Of a DNA stretch of 64,000 bases, positions 59,562-64,000 are shown piece by piece (positions within the stretch are counted from its first letter, which is position 1; each line of letters opens with the position of its first letter). Source of the stretch: Neobacillus sp. PS2-9 (GTDB taxonomy: Bacteria; Bacillota; Bacilli; Bacillales; Cytobacillaceae); the NCBI RefSeq assembly GCF_030915525.1, contig NZ_CP133269.1, positions 2,138,501-2,202,500 on the forward strand, read 5' to 3'. A model generated the notes under the pieces. That model saw only the letters and a program-made list of their open reading frames with translations. It was not told where the DNA came from and searched no databases. The position numbers and the translations under genes are program-made.

Positions 59562-59680
59562 AAGGCCGGAACAATTGTCCCGGCCTTTGTGATGCCGACA
59601 AATGTGGCACCAGCCCCTTCCGTCCGTACAGTGGTTAAGTGTCCCGCAACAAGCGAATGTTCGGAAGGGGTAATGATATT
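59562..59680 (-). ncRNA. structured small RNA candidate
   Basis: Read on the minus strand there are three successive hairpins: CCCCTTCCG..CGGAAGGGG enclosing about 43 bases, GGTGCC..GGCATC, and a final AAAGGCCGGGAC..GTTCCGGCCTTT followed by TTTGTATTTAA. The GC content is well above its flanks, and no reading frame fits. A weak -10 TAAAAT lies just upstream of the first hairpin. It could be compared with known sporulation RNAs such as CsfG. The last hairpin also serves as terminator for the plus-strand gene ending at 59556. Confidence 0.5.
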
Positions 59681-59797
59681 TTAACACAAAGTAATTGAAA
59701 ATATAAATAGGCGATGCGAAAATGAGGTACCAAACTTTCTTTTATTTTTCAAAAAGTGTATGATAAAAATGATTTTTACATAAAGGAGTGTTTTTTA

Positions 59798-60238
59798 ATG
59801 GCTAAAAAAGGATACATATTGATGGAAAACGGAGAAAAGATTGAATTTGATTTATTCCCGAACGAAGCTCCTGGCACAGTAGCTAACTTTGAAAAATTAG
59901 CAAACGAAGGCTTTTACAATGATGTAGTCTTTCACCGAGTTATTCCTGGTTTTGTAAGTCAGGGAGGAGACCCAACTGGTACTGGTATGGGTGGTCCTGG
60001 ATACACAATCAACTGTGAAACAGAAGGAAATCCACACAAGCATGTTCCTGGCTCTTTATCAATGGCTCATGCAGGTAGAAATACAGGTGGTAGCCAATTC
60101 TTCATCGTTCATGAATCTCAGCCGCATTTAAATGGTGTTCATACAGTATTTGGTCAAGTGACAACAGGTCTTGAAACAGCAAAGGCAATGAGAAATGGCG
60201 ATAAAATGGTAGAAGTTAAGGTATATGACGAAGAATAA
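59798..60238 (+). CDS. ppiB: peptidyl-prolyl cis-trans isomerase B (cyclophilin)
   Basis: The 146-residue cytoplasmic cyclophilin catalyses proline isomerisation. [25 protein letters not shown] contains the active-site Arg and Gln, and [16 protein letters not shown] is the second conserved block; it ends [12 protein letters not shown]. The ATG at 59798 has AAAGGAG nine bases upstream; upstream in-frame codons lack a site. It is monocistronic with a terminator. Confidence 0.93.
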   Translation: MAKKGYILMENGEKIEFDLFPNEAPGTVANFEKLANEGFYNDVVFHRVIPGFVSQGGDPTGTGMGGPGYTINCETEGNPHKHVPGSLSMAHAGRNTGGSQFFIVHESQPHLNGVHTVFGQVTTGLETAKAMRNGDKMVEVKVYDEE

Positions 60239-60242
60239 ATAA

Positions 60243-60276
60243 TGAGGGGGGACTATCCAAGTCCTCCTTTTTTATT
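60243..60276 (+). terminator. intrinsic terminator of ppiB
   Basis: AGGGGGGAC/GTCCTCCTT with a seven-base loop is followed by TTTTTATT. Confidence 0.75.
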
Positions 60277-60370
60277 GTCTAAAAATCAAACCATGAAAAA
60301 TTTCAAAAGTTGTGGTAAGCAGACAAAGGAACGGGCAAATTAACTTCAAAGTTTACTTTTGGGGGTTGTC

Positions 60371-61159
60371 ATGAAAAATTTTGCTCTAGTTCTTATCCCA
60401 GCCATATTTCTTACGTTTCACTCAAATGCCCGAGCAGAAAATAAAGAACCACTGAAACAATTCAAGGCGTCAATTATTATTGACGATTTTGGCGGAGGTA
60501 CGGGTGGTGTACGGGATTTCTTAGAAGGAGAGATTCCAATAACCGCAGCAGTCATGCCTTTCACTGAAAACTCAAAGCTACATGCCGAATGGGCTCATAA
60601 AAATGGTTTTGAAGTGATGATTCATTTACCTATGGAACCGAAAAGAGGAAAAAGGTCTTGGCTTGGTCCCAAGCCGATTACGGTCGATCTTTCACCTAAA
60701 GAGGTACGGAAGAGGGTAATAGAGGCGGCTAAGAGTGTACCGTATGCAGTAGGTCTTAATAATCATATGGGCTCGCTCGCCGTTGAAAATGAAGAAATCG
60801 TCCGTGCAATTGTTGAAGTAGCAAAAGAAAGAAAACTGTATATAATTGATAGCGGTACAAGCCCGAAATCGAAATTTCCAGAGATTGCAAAGGAACTTGG
60901 TGTACCACTTCTAAAAAGAGATGTATTTTTAGATGATATTTCTTCATCTTCATATGTGCATAAACAAATGATCCGGTTGGCTAGGGTTACCGAAATCCAA
61001 GGTAAAGGCATTGCCATTGGTCACGTTGGGGTAACGGGGAAGGTATGTTCTGTTGGTGTTTTCAATTCTGTTGAGGAATTTAAAAAACGAAATATAAAAA
61101 TAGTCCCTGTCTCTGAGTTGTTTTCTGGTAAATTAACTGAACAGTATTTTCTACCATGA
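60371..61159 (+). CDS. divergent polysaccharide deacetylase family protein (YibQ-like)
   Basis: The 262-residue exported protein has a signal peptide (FALVLIPAIFLTFHSNARA) and the divergent deacetylase fold: IIIDDFGGGTGGV near 40 with the metal Asp pair, MIHLPMEPK with His, LNNHMGSLAVENEE and IIDSGTSPKS, then GHVGVTGK. The family is of unknown substrate, with YibQ in enterobacteria linked to the envelope. The ATG at 60371 follows GGGGGTTGTC. Confidence 0.83.
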   Translation: MKNFALVLIPAIFLTFHSNARAENKEPLKQFKASIIIDDFGGGTGGVRDFLEGEIPITAAVMPFTENSKLHAEWAHKNGFEVMIHLPMEPKRGKRSWLGPKPITVDLSPKEVRKRVIEAAKSVPYAVGLNNHMGSLAVENEEIVRAIVEVAKERKLYIIDSGTSPKSKFPEIAKELGVPLLKRDVFLDDISSSSYVHKQMIRLARVTEIQGKGIAIGHVGVTGKVCSVGVFNSVEEFKKRNIKIVPVSELFSGKLTEQYFLP

Positions 61160-61162
61160 TTG

Positions 61163-61190
61163 AAAGGCACCCTTGAAAGGTGCCTATTTA
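61163..61190 (+). terminator. intrinsic terminator
   Basis: AGGCACC/GGTGCCT with loop CTTGAAA is followed by ATTTATATTT; the weak T tract lowers confidence. Confidence 0.6.
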
Positions 61191-61290
61191 TATTTCAATA
61201 CGTAGTTCTTTCCCTAAGCAACCCAAGCTGGTAAAATGACATCTACAAACATTACAATGACATAAGCTAGCAAGGGAGAAGGAATTATAT

Positions 61291-62046
61291 ATGAAATTAG
61301 TTTCATGGAACGTGAACGGGTTAAGAGCCTGTGTAAAAAAGGGATTTTTGGACTATTTTCAGGAAGTAGATGCAGATATCTTCTGTGTACAGGAAACAAA
61401 ACTACAGGAAGGTCAAATTGACCTTGGGTTAGAGGGATACCATCAGTACTGGAATTATGCGATAAAAAAAGGATATTCAGGTACTGCGGTGTTTACTAAA
61501 ATGAAACCCTTGACTGTAAGATACGGGGTAGGTTCTGATGAAGGTGAAGGGGAAGGAAGGATACTTACATTGGAGTTTGATAACTTCTTCTTGGTAAATG
61601 TATATACACCAAACTCGCAAAGAGATCTTGCGAGAATCTCCTATCGTTTAGATTGGGAGGACCGCATTTTTCAACATTTGAAGGAATTGAACGAAGTAAA
61701 GCCAGTTATTTTATGTGGGGATTTGAATGTTGCTCATCAAGAAATTGACTTGCGCAATCCAAAATCTAACATTGGTAACTCTGGATTTACAGATGAAGAA
61801 CGGGGGAAAATGACTGCATTACTTCAAGCTGGTTTTGTAGATAGCTACCGCCATTTTTATCCCGACCAAGAGGGGGCTTATACATGGTGGTCATACATGA
61901 ATAAAGTCCGTGAAAGGAATATAGGATGGAGAATCGATTACTTTATCGTATCTGACACATTGCGAGAGAGATTAAGGCTGGCTGATATTCATTCAGATAT
62001 TATGGGAAGCGACCATTGTCCCGTAGTATTAGAAATTCATGAATAA
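61291..62046 (+). CDS. exoA: exodeoxyribonuclease III / AP endonuclease
   Basis: The 251-residue endonuclease/exonuclease/phosphatase-fold enzyme incises DNA at abasic sites in base-excision repair. Motifs are LVSWNVNGLRA, CVQETKL (catalytic Glu), LCGDLNVAH (Asp/Asn) and IDYFIVSD...GSDHCPVVLEI (Asp-His). Length matches Bacillus ExoA. AAGGGAGAAGGAATT precedes the ATG. Like mug 5 kb away, it belongs to base-excision repair, but the two are not in one operon. Confidence 0.93.
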   Translation: MKLVSWNVNGLRACVKKGFLDYFQEVDADIFCVQETKLQEGQIDLGLEGYHQYWNYAIKKGYSGTAVFTKMKPLTVRYGVGSDEGEGEGRILTLEFDNFFLVNVYTPNSQRDLARISYRLDWEDRIFQHLKELNEVKPVILCGDLNVAHQEIDLRNPKSNIGNSGFTDEERGKMTALLQAGFVDSYRHFYPDQEGAYTWWSYMNKVRERNIGWRIDYFIVSDTLRERLRLADIHSDIMGSDHCPVVLEIHE

Positions 62047-62147
62047 TCATAACAATTTCTTATTGCAAATCATAAAATAACCGTTATTTTCTTTATAGAG
62101 TATGTGTTTTATAGTCTATTTAAGAAGGAAATGACGGAGGTATAAAA

Positions 62148-62918
62148 ATGGATACTAAAAGAGATGTGCAACAGCAGTTTGGCAAAAGTGCCGACGCTTA
62201 TGTAAGCAGCCCAATTCACAAAGAGGGCAAAGACCTGCAAAAACTATTGCAAATGGTGACCTGCACAGGAGAAGAAGAATTACTTGATGTGGCAACAGGT
62301 GGTGGACACACAGCAAATGCCTTTGCTTCGATAGTAAAAAATATTACAGCAGTTGATCTGACACCAAAGATGCTTGTTGCTGCAGAAAATTTTACAAAGG
62401 GAAATGGACATCAAAATGTTCGGTTCTTACAAGCGGATGCGGAGAACCTTCCATTTTCAAATGAAGCATTTGATATTGTAACCTGTCGGATAGCACCGCA
62501 CCATTTTCCAAATGTAAATCAGTTTATTGAAGAAGTGTATCGTGTACTTAAACCAAATGGACAATTTTTACTCGATGATAATGTCGTTCCGGAAGAGGAT
62601 CTCTTTGATCATTTCTATAATGCTATTGAAAAAAGAAGAGATTACAGCCATTTCAGAGCTTGGAAGAAAAGCGAATGGCTTCGTATGCTTGAATTAGCGG
62701 GTTTTGAAATATATGAATGGCATCGGTTTGAAAAAACATTTCGGTTTGACCCTTGGTGCAATCGTATGAATTTATCACAAGATGAAAAAGATAAACTATC
62801 TGAATACATTCAAGGGTCAGATCCGAAAGTAAAAGATAAATTTCGAATTGTTATTGAAGAAAATCAAGTTGTTTCTTTTCAAGGGGAAGCAATCGTTTTA
62901 AAAGCAATTAAAAGATAA
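62148..62918 (+). CDS. class I SAM-dependent methyltransferase (UbiE/YcgJ-like)
   Basis: The 256-residue methyltransferase has the N-terminal VQQQFGKSADAYVSSPIH and the SAM motif LLDVATGGGHTANAFA, VDLTPKML, ADAENLPFSNEAFDIVTCRIAPHHFP and RVLKPNGQFLLDD. These are close to the Bacillus YcgJ-type group. The substrate is unknown. GACGGAGG precedes the ATG. A bidirectional terminator separates it from the converging small gene. Confidence 0.85.
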   Translation: MDTKRDVQQQFGKSADAYVSSPIHKEGKDLQKLLQMVTCTGEEELLDVATGGGHTANAFASIVKNITAVDLTPKMLVAAENFTKGNGHQNVRFLQADAENLPFSNEAFDIVTCRIAPHHFPNVNQFIEEVYRVLKPNGQFLLDDNVVPEEDLFDHFYNAIEKRRDYSHFRAWKKSEWLRMLELAGFEIYEWHRFEKTFRFDPWCNRMNLSQDEKDKLSEYIQGSDPKVKDKFRIVIEENQVVSFQGEAIVLKAIKR

Positions 62919-62920
62919 AA

Positions 62921-62962
62921 AAAGCCATTTGCAAGCTTCTGATCTTGCAAATGGCTTTTAAA
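62921..62962. terminator. bidirectional terminator
   Basis: AAAAGCCATTTGCAAG/CTTGCAAATGGCTTTT with an eight-base loop is flanked by A and T runs. Confidence 0.92.
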
Positions 62963-62965
62963 TGG

Positions 62966-63103
62966 TTAAATGTCGTTAAGTGCTGTTCCGATTACATCAA
63001 ATTCAGGTAACTTTTCACTTTGAGTTGAGTTCTCTAATGAACCTTGGTCTGAAGAATTCGTAAATCCACTTTCTTCTTCTTTTTTATGAGAATACGTACT
63101 CAT
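62966..63103 (-). CDS. small hypothetical protein (45 aa)
   Basis: The 45-residue protein MSTYSHKKEEESGFTNSSDQ...LPEFDVIGTALNDI is hydrophilic and acidic, with a short hydrophobic end, and looks disordered. AAAGGAGTG lies ten bases before the ATG, and a terminator follows directly after the stop, which supports a real gene. I recognise no family; small acidic Bacillus proteins of this kind are often sporulation-linked, but nothing here proves that. Confidence 0.55.
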   Translation of the reverse strand: MSTYSHKKEEESGFTNSSDQGSLENSTQSEKLPEFDVIGTALNDI

Positions 63104-63281
63104 TATAGAAACACTCCTTTACGACATGATTTACTAAATATTTTTTCCTATATATTAATTTCTAACCATGATAGAAATTAATTGTTGACGATATGCCTCT
63201 GGGGTAGTATTATAAATCTTGTCGCTGCTACGAATTGATGTAGTTTACTTAAAAAAAGGTAAAAAAACAATTCAAAAGAAG

Positions 63282-63311
63282 TTGACATTACAGCATTTGT
63301 TATGCTAGAAT
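63282..63311 (+). promoter_or_regulatory. rrn promoter
   Basis: A perfect TTGACA (63282-63287) and TAGAAT (63306-63311) are 18 bases apart. The -10 is followed by an AT-rich start region, and the spacing to 16S is typical for Bacillus ribosomal operons. Confidence 0.8.
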
Positions 63312-63353
63312 AACAAATGTCGCTGATTGATAGATTAATAGAAAAAGCGAAAT

Positions 63354-63370
63354 TGTTCTTTGAAAACTAA
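63354..63370 (+). promoter_or_regulatory. rrn antitermination boxA
   Basis: TGTTCTTTGAAAACTAA matches the conserved Bacillus rrn leader boxA region, which recruits Nus factors. It lies about 80 bases before the mature 16S start. Confidence 0.75.
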
Positions 63371-63448
63371 ACAAACAAAAACGTCAACAAACAAAAATTA
63401 TTAGTTTCTTATGAAACTAAGCCAACGTAACAAAATGAGCTAATCAAC

Positions 63449-64000
<552 letters not shown>

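Overview
The window comes from a low-GC, endospore-forming member of the Bacillaceae. The evidence is the start of a 16S rRNA gene at the right edge with Bacillus-type signatures, GGAGG-type ribosome binding sites with many TTG/GTG starts, A-rich intrinsic terminators, and typical Bacillus genes (helD, YitT paralogues, csgA, sporulenol-type cyclase, YmaF, RAxF-45, a lysine riboswitch). The 16S start resembles the Neobacillus/Bacillus niacini neighbourhood, but I cannot place it to species by eye.

Layout. 0.2-9.3 kb: helD, a DUF2238 membrane protein, small proteins, an SDR/QueA-paralogue pair, an alpha/beta-hydrolase lacking its nucleophile, and asnS. 9.35-10.8 kb: a complete IS150-type IS3-family element sitting inside the loop of the asnS terminator. 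10.9-31 kb: housekeeping and accessory single genes: an L-box-controlled lysine permease, YitT proteins, a PH-domain protein, an MFS exporter behind a start-stop leader ORF, a sporulation-type DUF1657/DUF1657/DUF421 cluster with a sigma-G-like promoter, a His-rich YmaF protein, an erythromycin-esterase-family protein, csgA, VanW, a palindrome-controlled regulator/hydrolase pair, and a cell-wall-binding L,D-transpeptidase. 31-42 kb: a catabolic acyl-CoA locus with its own TetR regulator and two near-identical palindromic operators; it combines acyl-CoA dehydrogenase, ligase, thioesterase, SDRs, a PaaG-like crotonase, an MDR reductase, an APH-like kinase, a ComB-like phosphatase and a phosphotriesterase-like protein. 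42-51 kb: a two-component system followed by an HtrA-type protease, small proteins, an ABC-F protein, an NhaC antiporter and a third YitT. 51-55.4 kb: a redox locus (response regulator, kinase, ferric-reductase-like protein, ApbE, secreted proteins) with three apparent frameshifts. 55.5-64 kb: mug, sqhC, DUF2515, a structured RNA candidate, ppiB, a YibQ-like deacetylase, exoA, a methyltransferase, then the rrn promoter and the 16S gene.

Two dispersed repeat families stand out. The first is a MITE-like element of about 182 bp with five copies (6673, 22816, 30878, 41732, 46768), all in the same orientation. It has GGCT-TGTTAAAG-type terminal inverted repeats and 8-bp target duplications. Its internal stem is kept by compensatory changes (AU, GC and UA at one pair). 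Three copies lie directly behind intrinsic terminators. The second family, about 146 bp, forms one long hairpin (24768 and 44241, plus a 35-bp stub at 10853).

In many genes I moved the start to the codon that has a properly spaced ribosome binding site. All functional names are by recognition of motifs and family resemblance; no database search was run.
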